A DNA stretch of 64,000 nucleotides from Saposhnikovia divaricata (lineage: Eukaryota > Streptophyta > Magnoliopsida > Apiales > Apiaceae): positions 136,673,001 to 136,737,000 of the forward strand of contig CM071596.1 of NCBI GenBank assembly GCA_036435485.1. Reading direction: 5' to 3'. Made by a program: the position numbers and the translations under genes. Below are positions 22,802 through 34,842 of this stretch, piece by piece. The notes beneath the pieces are model-generated. The model had not been told where the DNA came from. It saw only the letters and a list, made by a program, of their open reading frames with translations, and ran no database searches. Numbering within the stretch: position 1 is the stretch's first letter; every line of letters begins with the position of its first letter.

Positions 22802-23446
22802 TTCTTCTACGTTTTTGATAAAACCAAACTCTTTGATTGTCTCATCAAAACGGATGTTCCATCTACAAGAAGTTTGCTTTAACCCATATATGGTACGTAG
22901 CAGCTTACACACTAGGTGTTCATTCCTTTTGGAAACAAAACCCTCTGGCAGTGTCATATACACCTTCTCTTCAAGTTTCCCATTGAGGAAGGCCGTTTTC
23001 ACGTCCATTTGCCAGATCTCATAGTCGTAGTAAGCAGCAATCGCAAGCAAAATCCGAATTAATTTAAACAGGGCTACAGGCAAAAAAGTTTCATCAAAGT
23101 CAATCCCTTGCCTTTGTCTGAATCCTTTTGCCACGAGCCTGGCCTTATAGGTCTCCACCTAGCCATCCGCTCCAATATTTCTCTTGTATACCCATTTGTA
23201 CCCAATAGGCTTCACATCCTCTGCTGCTTCAACCAAAGTGCATACTTGGTTGGCATACATAGAATCCATTTCGAATTTCATGGCACTCTGCCATTTCTCT
23301 GAGTCAACACTACTCATATCCCCATTATAGGTCATAGGGTCGTCATCATCAATGATTGAAAACTCATTGTCATTCTCAATGATAAGGCCATAATACCTCT
23401 CAGGTTGGCGAGACACTCTCTCTGACCTACGAATGGGCTGTACCAT
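22802..23446 (-). pseudogene. Copia E2 reverse transcriptase, N-terminal part
   Basis: It reads from QPIRRSERVSRQPERYYG to GYKWVYKRNIGADG, a stop at about 23159-23161, then VETYKARLVAKGF, DVKTAFLNG and YGLKQTS, and is cut at 22802 before the YVDD box. Where E1 has a stop after CKWV, E2 has YKR, so that break is private to E1. Confidence 0.88.
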
Positions 23447-23520
23447 AGAAGGTTGTTCAGTCTGAACAGGTGTTTCCTCTTGAACCGTAGTAGCTTGTGT
23501 TTCTTGAACTTCATTAAGTT

Positions 23521-25254
23521 CTATTTTCCTCCCACTGTTTCCTTCAAGGACAAACTGTTTTTCAAGAAGATAGCATGTCTGGAGACAAACACCCTATGAT
23601 CGGTGTAAAAGTAATACCCTAAAGTCTCTTTAGGATATCCCACAAACCTATATTTTATGGATCGAGATTCCAGCTTATCAAGGTCAACTTTCTTGACATA
23701 AGCTGGACATCCCCAAATCTTAACGTGTTTCAGACTCGGTTTCCTTTCTTTCCATATCTCATATGGAGTTTGAGGAATACATTTGGAAGGCATTTTATTC
23801 AGTAAATATGCTGAGGTTTCCAATGCATAACCCCAAAGGAATACTGGAAGATTTGCATAGCTCATCATGGACCGAACCATGTCTAACAAAGTTCGATTTC
23901 TCCTTTCAGATACTCCATTCAACTGTGGAGTATATAGAGGAGTCCACTGTGAGACTATACCATTTTCTTTGAGATAACGTAGAAACTCTCCATTCAAGTA
24001 TTCACCACCTCGATCTGATCGAAGGGTTTTAATACTATGTTTGGTTTGTTTCTCCACTTCATACTTATATTCTTTGAAATTTTCAAAGGTTTCAGACTTG
24101 TGTTTCATCAAATACACATATCCGAATCTAGATCGATCACCTATGAAAGTAATGAAGTACGAAAATCCACCCATGGCTTGCGTAGACATCGGTCCACATA
24201 CATCTGTGTGTACCAATCCTAGCAAATCTACAGCCCTCTCTGCATTTCCACTAAATGGATATTTGGTCATTTTACCCAATAGACAAGACTCGCATGTAGG
24301 ATATGATTCAAAATGAAAGGGGTCAAGTAACCCTTCCTTATACAATGTCCGCAATCTATTTTCAATAATATTACCAAGTCTGCAGTGCCACAAATAGGTG
24401 AGATTTTCATCATCCCTTTTCCTTTTATTAGTATGTTCAATTTGTAGTAAATTATGCTCAACGTCACATACATACAGACCATTATTTAAAATACCACTAC
24501 CATAAAGAACGTTATCTCTAAGCATTGAACATTTATTATTCTGAATAACAAACGAAAATCCATCCAAGTCTAACATGGGAATATAAATAATATTCCTCAC
24601 AATCGAGGGAACAAAATAACAATTATTTAAAACAATCGTCTTGCCCATAGGCATATGTAAATCAAATGATCCTACAGCTTTAGCAGCAACTCTTGCTCCA
24701 TTTCCCATCCGTAGAATCACCTCCTCTTCCTCAAGAGTCCTACTTCTCCTTAGTCCCTGCAACAAATTGCAAATGTGAGAACCATAGGCGGTATCTAATA
24801 CCCAAGTAGAAATTTGATTTAATGACATATTCACTTCAATCATGAACATACCTAAATCAGAAGCGGCAGTCTCACTACCCTTCTTCTTCTTCTTCTTCTC
24901 CTTCTTCTTCTTCTTCTTCTTCTTCTTCTTCTTCTTCTTCTTCTTCTTCTTCTTCTTCTTCTTCTTCTTCTTCAATTCTGCAAGGTAAACCTTGCAGTTC
25001 CTCTTCCAGTGCCCCACCTTGTTACAGTGGAAGCAAACAGCTTTGCTCTTGGGGTCTTCAGCTTTTGGTGGAACCGGTTTTTTCTCACCTACTTTCTTCT
25101 TCTTGGGAGGGTTCTTCTTCCTCTTCTTAGGATTGGAACCTTCACCAATTAGAAGAACAAAACTCTTCTTAGAGGGAAAATTCGATTCAGCAGTCTTCAA
25201 CATGTTGTGGAGTTCAGCTAGGCTGACGTCCAGCTTATTCATGTGAAAGTTCAT
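23521..25254 (-). pseudogene. Copia E2 gag C-terminus, protease and integrase (577-codon frame)
   Basis: One frame runs from MNFHMNKLDVSLAELHNM through a basic region, zinc knuckle CFHCNKVGHWKRNC, a ~30 lysine run, protease (STWVLDTAYGSH), GAG-pre-integrase (WHCRLGN) and integrase (HTDVCGPM, LRSDRGGEY, SERRNRT). It ends at ETVGGK by the same defect as E1. The first histidine-region residues (GNIIEN against GHISEN in E1) are altered. Length is close to intact for these domains, but gag is separated upstream by a frameshift near 25255. Confidence 0.88.
24880..24973. repeat. (CTT)n microsatellite coding poly-lysine in E2
   Basis: About 31 TTC/CTT units with one TCC interruption, at the same place in the protein as the tract in E1. 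Confidence 0.95.
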
Positions 25255-25766
25255 AACAAACTGCGAAACGAACCCGGAAGTGATTGCAAGACCAAGTCTT
25301 GACTTAGCTCCCTATCCATGGCAAAACTAAGTTGTCCAAGACGTTTAATCAAATTGATCATCTTAAGTACATGGTCATTCACAGATGATCCCTTAGAAAT
25401 CCTACAGCGGAACAGCTCCTTCGATATCTCATATCGAGCTGTCCTCCCTACGACATCATACAACTCTTGTAGATGCGTTAGGATAGTGTGAGCATCCATA
25501 AGCTCATGCTACTTTTGTAGCTCAATGTTCATGGAATCTAGAATGATACATTGAGCAACATTTGCATCATCTATCCACTTACGATACACAACATGTTCAT
25601 CATTATATGCATCGTCAGCGGGTTCAGCAGGCTTAGGTGAGTCAAGCACATATTTCAGCTTCTCAACCCTGAGAACAATTCTCAAGTTTAGAATCCAGTC
25701 AGCAAAATTAGGACTAGTCAATTTGTGAGCATCTAGTATGCTCCGGAGTGATAGTGCAGAAGACAT
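25251..25766 (-). pseudogene. Copia E2 gag N-terminal part
   Basis: It starts at ATG 25766 (MSSALSLRSILDAHKLTSPN). A stop after NIELQK at about 25509 is shared with E1. The frame then continues as MDAHTILTHLQELYDVVGRT to a frameshift at about 25255. Confidence 0.82.
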
Positions 25767-26001
25767 AATGTCTATAGTAAATCTGTAAATGATAAACACA
25801 TAACAACACTTAGCAAATATTCAATTTCATTTTAAAACACTATATGAATCGGGTCTTTATTCATAATGTCTACAGATCGAAATCCATTTTTGACAGAATC
25901 ATCCTTTCTCTCAATATTGAAAATTCATATAAATTATGTGTTTCACAAACACAAGAATCTCATGATTGTATTCATAATATTATTGTTAAGTAACCATACA
26001 T

Positions 26002-26278
26002 TGAAAAACGAAGCTTTATAAAATTGGTTTCTAGCAGTTGCTCCTCAGAGTGTGAAGCACTCTACCGGTATCCACCAAGATTAATCCTTCGATGAAGCTT
26101 TTTATAAAACAAGCTTTTATAAAAATGGTGCCCTTGTTCTTTTGAGAGAGAGAGAGAAAAAGATGAAGAAGAAGAGAGGTGGCAATTCGGTTTTTCACAA
26201 AACCACTTTGCATACTAAACACCTCCTCATCTCATTCTATATATAGGGCTCAAATAGGTTTTAATATAATTAATATAT

Positions 26279-26345
<67 letters not shown>

Positions 26346-27532
26346 TATAAATCCCACACTTTATTTTATAAATTGTTTAAATAATAATTAAAACTATTTT
26401 AACCATTATTATTTTTCTAAACTCTTTAGAAAATAACTTGCTCTCTTAAAATACCTTCATCAGTAAATTATTCTTTTTGTGGTGTGACCCTGTAGGTTCA
26501 ATATTAAGCCGATAGTAGAAAATAATAGTAATAAACTTTTTATTTATTATTTATATGAATTCTAAAATTCATTAAATATAATTAATTAATTAATTATATT
26601 TATTCTACATCGTGAGGGATGCTTCTCAACATATCGCGACTATCCGGATAATATGAATTCACTTATTAGAATACCAAGAACCTGTTAGTGACTAGTTACC
26701 GTACAATCAATTCCTTCTACCCTTACAATATCCCGATTAAATACAAGGCATGGATCTCATGTCAGGCCTATCAAATTTATTCATATGCTTTCTTATTCAT
26801 AATGCAAAGTTCATATTAATGCAAATTAGAAACTCATTTCTAATTCATACACTCTGGCCAGAGATTCCAAAACTCGCATACTAAGAATAACATAGGATAT
26901 TCTCTTCCTATACTGGAAGGGGTAGATTCTATATTGACTGTTAACTATCTCCATACACAAATCCCTATGCCCAGAATAGACCTAATGGATGCCCTTGAGA
27001 CTAAGGACTAATCCAAAGCATAGTTCATTATATACAAGATTACTCTAACGATCTCAAGTCTAAGGACACTTGCACACCTATCCCTCAGTGAACAACTATC
27101 GATACGTGAGTAAACTTCATTAGCTGTTCAACTTATCGAGTCATGTTCAGTGAACTTATTCCCTAATAAGCACCTACATACTAGCTATAGTGTCACCACA
27201 CAAATGCCTATGAGAACAAACATCCTCCTGTCGGGAGCAAGCATAGTTTGTACCAATCTTTGCGGATTCACTAACTTTCGATTAGTTATCCTATGTTCAG
27301 GAACTGTTTAAGTCTAGAGTCATCATCTTCTAGATCTCATTATTACAATCTCATTATAATACTAGAAGCTTTACTCTAAACTATGGAACATTTATTTAAA
27401 ACACTTTGAATAGATAAAGCCCGTAATAAAACCAAAACAAATCTTTTGTTAATATTAATGAAATCAAATAAGAATACAAGAAAGTTATTCCTAACTTATC
27501 ATACATGATTGGATTTAGGACAAACACTTTCA
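26002..27532 (-). repeat. Copia E2 5' LTR (about 1.53 kb)
   Basis: On the minus strand it starts TGAAAGTGTTTGTCCTAAAT at 27532, matching the 25 bp LTR stub of E1. A TG...CA end with matching TGAAA/TTTCA tips is at 26002. I did not find a clear tRNA primer site, so this inner boundary is tentative. It contains a long (AT)n tract at 26281-26342 and CTATATATAGGG (TATA-like) near 26240. Confidence 0.65.
26281..26342. repeat. (AT)n microsatellite
   Basis: About 31 AT units within the E2 LTR. Confidence 0.95.
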
Positions 27533-28032
27533 TGATAGTCAACATGACTTAAGATGCTATCAACTAGTACTACAATCGATAACTGTCTATGGAAACTTCT
27601 TGACATGATACTAACTTATCGATTGATTAGCTCCTCATCAACGGATATTTATAAGCTGGATATCCGTTGATTAGTTACAAAAACGTTAACTTATACAAAT
27701 ATGTTTTTAAAGTGTTTTATGTATATCATCAAGGACAACATAATTCCTAACAATCTCCCCAATTTATGATTGATGGAATAACAACCATAAATTAAGAGCC
27801 TTGATGATAACAAAACACTTTAACAGAATTATAGAGTTTAAGAAAAAATATAGGTATTGTAATAAGCTTTAAAAGATGTGGAAAATGAACTGTGTACAGA
27901 GCCTGAAAAATACATACTCTTGCAAAGGGCTACTCCTTTAGACTGAGCAAGTCATTGCTTTCTACCCCTTTCACTCCTCATACCATGGATCCTTTCTCTG
28001 TTCACCCGAAGCTGCTTCTCAAGAACATTGTA
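27533..28032 (-). mobile_element. Sirevirus G: end of env-like region and start of 3' LTR
   Basis: Reading right to left, 28032-27753 matches the tail of Sirevirus F (29325-29052): CCATGGTATGAGGAGTG, GACTTGCTCAGTC, then the tract AAATTGGGGAGAT. The LTR start TGTTAGGAATTATGTTGTCC is at 27752, and only 220 bp of LTR remain before E2. The copy is split by F, which inserted at 28033; the rest of G should lie beyond the right edge. Confidence 0.78.
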
Positions 28033-29051
28033 TGTTATTTCCCAGTTAGACACCACAAGATTGTAGAAGGGGGGTTGAATACAATCTTGATGAAAATTCT
28101 TTCAAATTAACAAGATAGCAGATGGATTTAAGATGAACAGATAAAACTATAGAATAGAAATAAAAACATAAACAAACATCCAACACACTATTTAAAAATT
28201 TCAGGTGGATTGGTCGAGTCCACCTGAGGATTGTATTGAAGAAAATAACATGTGTAAAGTTTATACAGCTGCAAGTACAAGACTTAGTGTTTACAAGAAA
28301 ACCTAATGCTCTATGCATTTAAGCTCAGTGTTTTCTTCTCTACTTAGCCTTGCTACACTTGAAGATATATATACTTCAAGTTTACAAACCCTACAAAATA
28401 AACGAATATTACAAAGTCAAAGTATTCTGTAGGTTTGCTGCCACACCTTGTCTCCATGTGATGCAATTTTGTCTGGATTGTCTTGGATAGATTTGCACTA
28501 GATTTACCAGCTAAATTGCTTGTGAGAATAAGGAATGTTTCTTTTTCTTCTTCGTTTCCAATACTGGCTTCCATACCCTTTTTAATTCTATCAACCCATG
28601 TGATCTGTCAGGCATGTCAAGTCGTTATCAACCGCTAATATCAAGACATTATTGGTTGCAGCATTTTATCCGTTGAGGCAGACATCGATCGATAGGTTGA
28701 ATGTTGTTTGCTGGAGTGTCATATCCGTTATCGTAGAAGCTTCATTGGTTGAAACATCACTTCACTTATACAGAATTACATAGCACAACTTATATACAAT
28801 TAGCTACCCTATTCTGCATATCCATTGATAGTCAACATGACTTAGGAATTTTAGTAACTATGACAGTAACAAACAACTTATCTATCGAGACTTAAAGCAG
28901 TATGTTACAGACTTATTAATCGATAAGCTGCCTCATCAACGGATATTTATAGACTGGATATCCATTGATAAGTTACAAACTTAACTTACACAAATATGTT
29001 TTTCAAGGTGTTTTTGTGTGCTTATCATCATGGACAACATAATTCCTAATA
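28033..29051 (-). repeat. 3' LTR of Sirevirus F (about 1.02 kb)
   Basis: On the minus strand it starts TATTAGGAATTATGTTGTCC (TG in G) after a polypurine tract and ends near ATTCAACCCCCCTTCTACAA ... GGGAAATAACA, the C-run end typical of Sirevirus LTRs. It contains repeated CGGATAT and TATCGAT motifs. The short frames at 28046-28318 and 28353-28574 are incidental. Confidence 0.8.
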
Positions 29052-29066
29052 ATCTCCCCCAATTTA
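29052..29066 (-). promoter_or_regulatory. Polypurine tract of Sirevirus F
   Basis: On the minus strand AAATTGGGGGAGAT directly precedes the LTR. This GGGGGAGA form is the conserved Sirevirus tract. Confidence 0.85.
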
Positions 29067-29405
29067 TGACTGATAGAATAACAACCATAAATTAAGAACA
29101 TTGATGATAACAAAACACATTAGCATGATTACAGAGATTAAGTAAAAACATATGTATTGTAATAAGCTCCCAAAAGTGTAGAAAATGAACTGAGTCAAGT
29201 TAAAGAATCATAATTTTACAAGGGATGCTCCTCTAGACTGAGCATATCATTGCTTTCTGCCCCTTGCACTCCTCATACCATGGATTTTCCTTTTGTTTGC
29301 CTCAAGTTGCTCCTCTAAAGATTTGTAGATGATCTTTTCTTCTTTGTGACTTGGATCCAGCATAGACATTAAGTATTGCAAGTACTCATTGCTAGCCTTT
29401 TCCAG

Positions 29406-30714
29406 TTAATCTTCTATTCTGAAAAATCTTCTACAATTGTGTTCATCTCTGAATTCCATTATCCAGAATGGATAGAAATGAACCTTCCTACCAGGTTCAT
29501 ATGGAATGTTCAGCTTCTTTGGCAAACCCTCCTTTGAAGTCCAGCTATTTCTTAATTCATTGATCTTATTGAGGATTATGGTATTTGCCTCTGGAGTGAA
29601 TCCACCAGTTCTCTTCATTAGAGACCATATCCTCCATAATTTGCTGTAGCTTTCATTCAACACTTGATGTAGGGGCCAGGTTCTGCTGTTTCCTCCTTTA
29701 TAGGTGAAAATTAATCTTTCTGGTAACCTGACTGTCCTATATGCAGCACTCACATCACTCACTTCATCCAAGAAAAGATTGACACTTGAATATTCTTCAA
29801 TGTCAGCAATGTAGAGTTCAGTATCTCTCTTGGCAGCCTCCTTTGCAACTTGAGGAACCTCAGCAATTTGAATTGGTTTAGCTAATGGTTGTTTCCTGGT
29901 TTTGGTTCCCCTCCTTACAGGTGAGAGTCTGATCTTTGGAAATACCAAGTTGTTGATGTCAAAATCAAATTCCAATGGTTCTTCCTTTATGAAATCAAAG
30001 GGGTTAGAGGTTTGAGTGGGTTGCTGTGTGTCTTGGGTTGGAGGTATTGTAGGTTGAGGTTGTGTTGATTCAACTTGATCTTCTGGTTCTAGGCTCAAAG
30101 TCCTTTTAGCATGAGACTTTTCTTGATGGGTGACTTCTTATGTTTAAGCATAGGCTTGAATTCAGACACATATGATGGTTCCCCTCTGGCTAGAGACTTA
30201 GGAAGCACAAAATGTGGAATTAGTACATGTCTGATTGATGTGCTTATGGAGGGAATTGGTACTTGAAAAATTTAAGGATTAGCAGCCAGCCTTCTGGCAA
30301 TAGAGTCTTCAGGTTGAATGGCTGATTCCTCCTCACTAGATGGGTTTACTGGAACTTTTGGAATTGAAGAAGAGTGGAGTTGCTCCCCCTCACTGATTGA
30401 ATCCCTAATACTAATCTTCTCCCCCTTTTTGTTAGCATCAAGGGTTTGAGTAATAAGCAGATTCAGTAGTCTCTCAAGGAGGGAAATTTGTCGATTGTGA
30501 GCCTCAAGAATGAGTTTTTGATATGCAATCATAGTACTCATTTGAGACTCCAATTTGTCAACTTTTGCAGACAGAGCTCCAATCTTCTTGTCTGTTTCTG
30601 CATCTTTCTTCAGCTTGGATCTCAGCTGCTGCATGGTAAGGGGAGGAAGGATGAGCTCCAAGTTCTTTGACCGAGTTTCTAATGCATTTCTGATTGCAAT
30701 CTTGAAGTCATCCT
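29406..30714 (-). pseudogene. Env-like gene of Sirevirus F, C-terminal block
   Basis: This follows directly on 55184-56362 once element B is removed: VVEQD at the right junction and DFKIAIRNALETR at the left junction are in one frame across the ATCCT duplication. It has a coiled-coil stretch (LRSKLKKDAETDKKI to KLESQMSTMIAY, about 30510-30610), a stop after ARRLAANP (30272) and a frameshift. A final 230-codon frame (30098-29406) has a Pro/Gln-rich start and a folded-looking end (WIMEFRDEHNCRRFF). It is the third ORF found downstream of pol in some Sireviruses; its function is unproven. Confidence 0.72.
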
Positions 30715-30981
30715 TGTAACGCCCCGACTTTCCAATACTGAAAATATTACTTTTTATAATAAAATAGACTTTGATACAGGGGAATTTTAGAAAATTTCGG
30801 CATGAAGTATTCGTAAATTGGACTATCCACCTGTATTTCAACCAAAACCAAATTCCAATTAAAAATTACAAATAAAACTTAATACACCAACGATTCCTCA
30901 CCGAGGATCGATTCCAGGTTATGGTATGAAACAAGAATCTAATTAATACAAATTATTACAACTTCTATTTCAGATCTAATC

Positions 30982-31071
30982 TCAACTATCGTACCGTCTA
31001 ATCTGAAGCTCATACCAAATCCGTGCCTGCTCACGCTGGCTCTGAAATCTGTCTTGAATAGAATACCTCAT
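30982..31071 (-). CDS. Micro-ORF in element B 3' LTR (29 aa)
   Basis: It reads MRYSIQDRFQSQRE and ends IRRYDS. It lies about 50 bases after a splice-acceptor-like CCCTTTGCAG. The B 5' LTR keeps the same frame with three extra N-terminal residues (MRA), and the LTR of C has MKAMRHSLNNRFQSQ at the same place. In the shared core, five codons differ only at synonymous positions between the B 5' LTR and C. It may be a real micropeptide; translation is unproven. Confidence 0.35.
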   Translation of the reverse strand: MRYSIQDRFQSQREQARIWYELQIRRYDS

Positions 31072-31498
31072 CGTTCTATTTCGAAAGGAAAAATGTAGGT
31101 AGATCATCTTTAAGCCTAACTGCAAAGGGTTAGGTAGAAACAAAGCAAGAGTGAGCCAAAGAATGCTCAGCAAGTGCATAGTATAATGAAACACCAATAT
31201 ATTAATATTTCATTGATGAACAATATCAATGATCAAACCATCTCGAGGAAATAACTCAATTTTCTTCATGAAATAAAACTTTCCATTTTTCTCTAAACCA
31301 TAGCTCTTTCTCAAAACATTTCTTTCCTTTAAACCATTCTATCATCAAAACATACTTTTCATAAAGCTTTTTTTTAAAAAACATTTAAGATGATTTTATT
31401 ATTCTCCTCATTACGGACAATACGGGTGATCAGCCACGTAAAGTCCCCATTCCTTTGAAATTGGGTTTCCAATTAGGCTACACATTGGCCTTTCAAAT

Positions 31499-31572
31499 GC
31501 TGGACTGGGCACTCCCCCAGCCTCTTACGCTAAAAAAAATGCTGGACTGGGCACTCCCCCAGCCTCTTACGC
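31499..31572 (-). repeat. Two hairpin repeats in element B 3' LTR
   Basis: On the minus strand each unit reads GCGTAAGAGGCTGGGGGAGT then GCCCAGTCCAGCAT, with stem CTGGG / CCCAG. The 5' LTR copy is at 39035-39109. Confidence 0.88.
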
Positions 31573-33899
31573 CTCCAATCTGAAAGAATCCGTGGAAAAC
31601 ATTTTAACGGAATTCCCCCCACAATAAAATCTTTAAAACCTTTAAAACATTTCACTTTTTAAGTCCTTTACACTTACTGATAACAGATCAGCCCAGTATA
31701 AGGAATTTTAAAAACATCTTTATTTAATAGTCCATTTTAATGAGCAACAATAAAAGATTTAGGGACAGTGAAACATCCGATATAAGGAATCATAAACAAT
31801 AAAATAGTAAGATTAAACTAAGCAGGGTATAGTTTAGCACGATAGAATCATATATCAACAAGGAACATGATAAATTAAATAACTAAGCAATTATTTAGAT
31901 TCTAGAAATGGAACAACAATTATAAAAAAACAGGGAATAAGGAAAATTCGAAGTTCAACAGAAGATTTAAGTTACTGCACTGGCTAACCACTTATTTCAA
32001 GGATTATCAATTTATGAAATTATGCTGTAAAGTTTGAACAACCACAATAGATTAAAATGAAGATTTAAGAAATTCTAAATTACCCAAGGTCTCACTCCTG
32101 TCGGCTAAGCACTCATAGGCTTTAGCTGCCAGAACCGGCATGACAATAATGAGTTTGAATAAATTAGAAGATCTCAATTCATTCTTGATTTAAATCGTCA
32201 CTGAACAACACATGCCTCAACGACAATCTAAACCTCGAATTAGCTTACAACAATTTGAAGAAAAACTTTCTTCAAAGAATATTAATAAAGACGGGAAAAA
32301 TTTATATAAAATAATTTTAGATAATTCAACACCTGAACAATAGGTAAGAAAAATAAACAATGACAGAATAATTTGAGAATGATTGTTTGTAAATTAATAG
32401 AAGAAGAATGTCTCTGGGAATAAAATAAAGGAGTTAGACATTAGCAAAATGGTTTGAAAGGAATATCGTATAAACAATCAGAACATGTTTACATTATTCA
32501 GAATAAAAATTGAAGAGCATAATTGTTTGCAAAATGGATATCGAAAGAAAAATTAAATAACATAGAAGGTTTCACATCACTTGAACAATAAATGACGTAT
32601 AATAAACTTGCCTCATTACATGCAGTTTCCATTTCCATCACACTGACTCGTCATTCACTTTACATCCACTCTACTTCTATATACTTTGGCCTCTACTCGA
32701 TAGTACATCCGTCTTCTTCTAAAACTTATCAGCCGCTCCCCGAGTAGACTCGTCAATTTCAATAATTATTCCATTCTTCAGGATTCTATCTACGCTTGCA
32801 CTGGCTCATAGCTGGCCTCCTATTCGTACCTATATACAAATAAAGTACTACTTCAGTATGCGTATTATCATAACCGTCTAACTCGTCCTACCCAAACGCG
32901 TCCTATCACGCTTTATAATTTAACATATACAACAATTATTAATCACTTTCTCAAAATAGTAAAGTATATTCCTATAAACCACATAGGCCCTTAGCTCGTA
33001 ATAATAATTTACAATTATGCTAGTTACCACATATATCATATCTATTTACAATTACTTGTTATCAATTTGCTATACAAATTACCAAATATTTCTAAGAAAA
33101 TTCGGACAGTACCTCCTTTAAAATATCGTCTAACCTGTCTGAAAACAACCGAACCAAATCAATGCATAATTTATAGCCATCATTTAAATACTAAATAATA
33201 ACATAATTATAATTATTCGCTAAATATGAAAATACTATTTTTAGAAAGTTTATAATATTAGAAAATTCGGCAGCATCCCCTTCGCACGGGTAGCCTACCA
33301 GTCGGACACAGCCGACACAAAACCAACAATCACAATAATAATTATCCGCACATCATACCACTACTTATTACACCTTAATAATCCAAATCAATAACGCAAT
33401 TACAATTAACACTAATAATTCACAATCAAATCTTTCTGACATACAATAAAATTTATAACTAGAAACAATATATTATATAATTTAATTAGGACTCAGAATA
33501 ATTCATCACTGTCTACCATTGGCTCACCGAAGCTCATCGCCATTGGCGGCAAAAATTCGGGGTTTCCCTTTTCGGAACTTCCAACTCGAATTTCCACCGA
33601 TTCCGAACCCCAAATAATACCCGTAAAGTAATTTCATCAAAGCAATCAATTAACTGCAGATTATACAAAAATTTTGGAAAAGCCCCTTTCGAAAATCACT
33701 GCACAACAAGAAATATACACGCACGCAGCCACCAAGCTGCCTCAAACAACACCACCACAACAAGACCAAGCTCGAAATGAATTCATACCATGAGGAACAA
33801 AAGAATCACGGCGATTTCACTTGAACCGCGAGAAGACTCACACACGCAGTACATAAACGCGCGCACACACACATACCCACAGCGAAGCACACATACTCG

Positions 33900-33919
33900 A
33901 TTGTACACACACACGTTGC

Positions 33920-33953
<34 letters not shown>

Positions 33954-34053
33954 GACACCGTGTATATACATGAATCACACACACACATACACACACACAC
34001 ACACACTATATTTGTAGCTCACACATAATAGATGAGGGGGAGAGAGCCAGGAG

Positions 34054-34110
<57 letters not shown>
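33900..34110. repeat. CA, TA and GA microsatellite cluster in element B LTR
   Basis: Runs of CA (33905-34010 in several blocks), TA (34054-34076) and GA (34077-34110). The 5' LTR copy is at 54290-54436. They produce false repetitive frames on both strands. Confidence 0.93.
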
Positions 34111-34113
<3 letters not shown>

Positions 34114-34824
34114 ATTCGTGAGTTTTGAGAGAGATTGCACAGAATCGAGCGGAAATCGAGAGAGGAGAGAACAGTCGAGAGGGAGGGAGAGAGTTCTAGA
34201 GAACTCTGGTGAAAACAAAAGCCCGACTGATTTGGGGGAAAAAAAACTACCAATTTAGGGATTGAAACATAGGGGCATTTACGTCATTTCATTGATGAAA
34301 TCAATTTTAAACCACTTTTAAAATTTGAAATTAAATGGAAAATGGGTGAAATATTAAACTTTAAAATTTTAAAATAAAGATTATGAAATTACAAGCACCT
34401 ACATATTTTTAAAATATTTTTAGGATAAAAAATGAATTAAATATGAATTTCACAAGTTTTGATCCTTTAAATACAATAAAATTCTTAAAATCATTTTAAA
34501 AATACATAAACACCAAAATTAATTCTCCCAAAAATTTAAAAAAACAAATAATATTATAAAGAGGATAACACAAAAGATTTCGGGATTTTTAAATACTCCG
34601 ATGATTTTATAAAAAATTTCAAAGATCAATAATGCATAATTTAAATAGATTTTTACTCACAAAAATTCAAATAAAAATACACGGACTCACATCACACATA
34701 CATCACCATATAAACATGTAAACATGATGTCACATATATATAACTTAAAAAATTCACACCATATATTCCACATTTAATATCAAATAATAATATTTATAAT
34801 TACGATATTTTCTAGGGCGTTATA

Positions 34825-34842
34825 TCCTTCCCCCTTAATAGG
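34825..34842 (-). promoter_or_regulatory. Polypurine tract of element B
   Basis: Minus-strand CTATTAAGGGGGAAGGA directly before TATAACGCCC of the 3' LTR. Confidence 0.82.

Larger units (their letters stand above)
22802..27532 (-). mobile_element. Ty1/copia element E2, 5' half
   Basis: Reading right to left it has a 5' LTR (26002-27532), leader, gag, protease, integrase and the first part of RT, ending abruptly at 22802. The 3' RT, RNase H and 3' LTR are absent. Together E1 and E2 cover one full element, with gag to RT present twice in the same orientation. E2 lies in the LTR of Sirevirus G at 27533. Confidence 0.88.
30715..34824 (-). repeat. Element B 3' LTR (4,110 bp)
   Basis: Starts at 34824 (minus) with TATAACGCCCTAGAAAATAT and ends at 30715 with GGGGCGTTACA. 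It holds TA and CT/CA microsatellites (33900-34110), a donor-like CATG/GTATGA at 33789, two hairpin units (31499-31572), a splice-acceptor-like block (31120-31176), a micro-ORF (31071-30982) and, unusually close to the end, the shared module at 30772-30836. It is the uninterrupted copy: the Sirevirus target appears here as CTAAAACTTATCAG near 32727. Confidence 0.9.

Noticed and set aside
33783..34253. Several overlapping frames on both strands
   Set aside because: They are translations of CA, TA and GA microsatellites in element B LTR; the same appears at 54177-54578.
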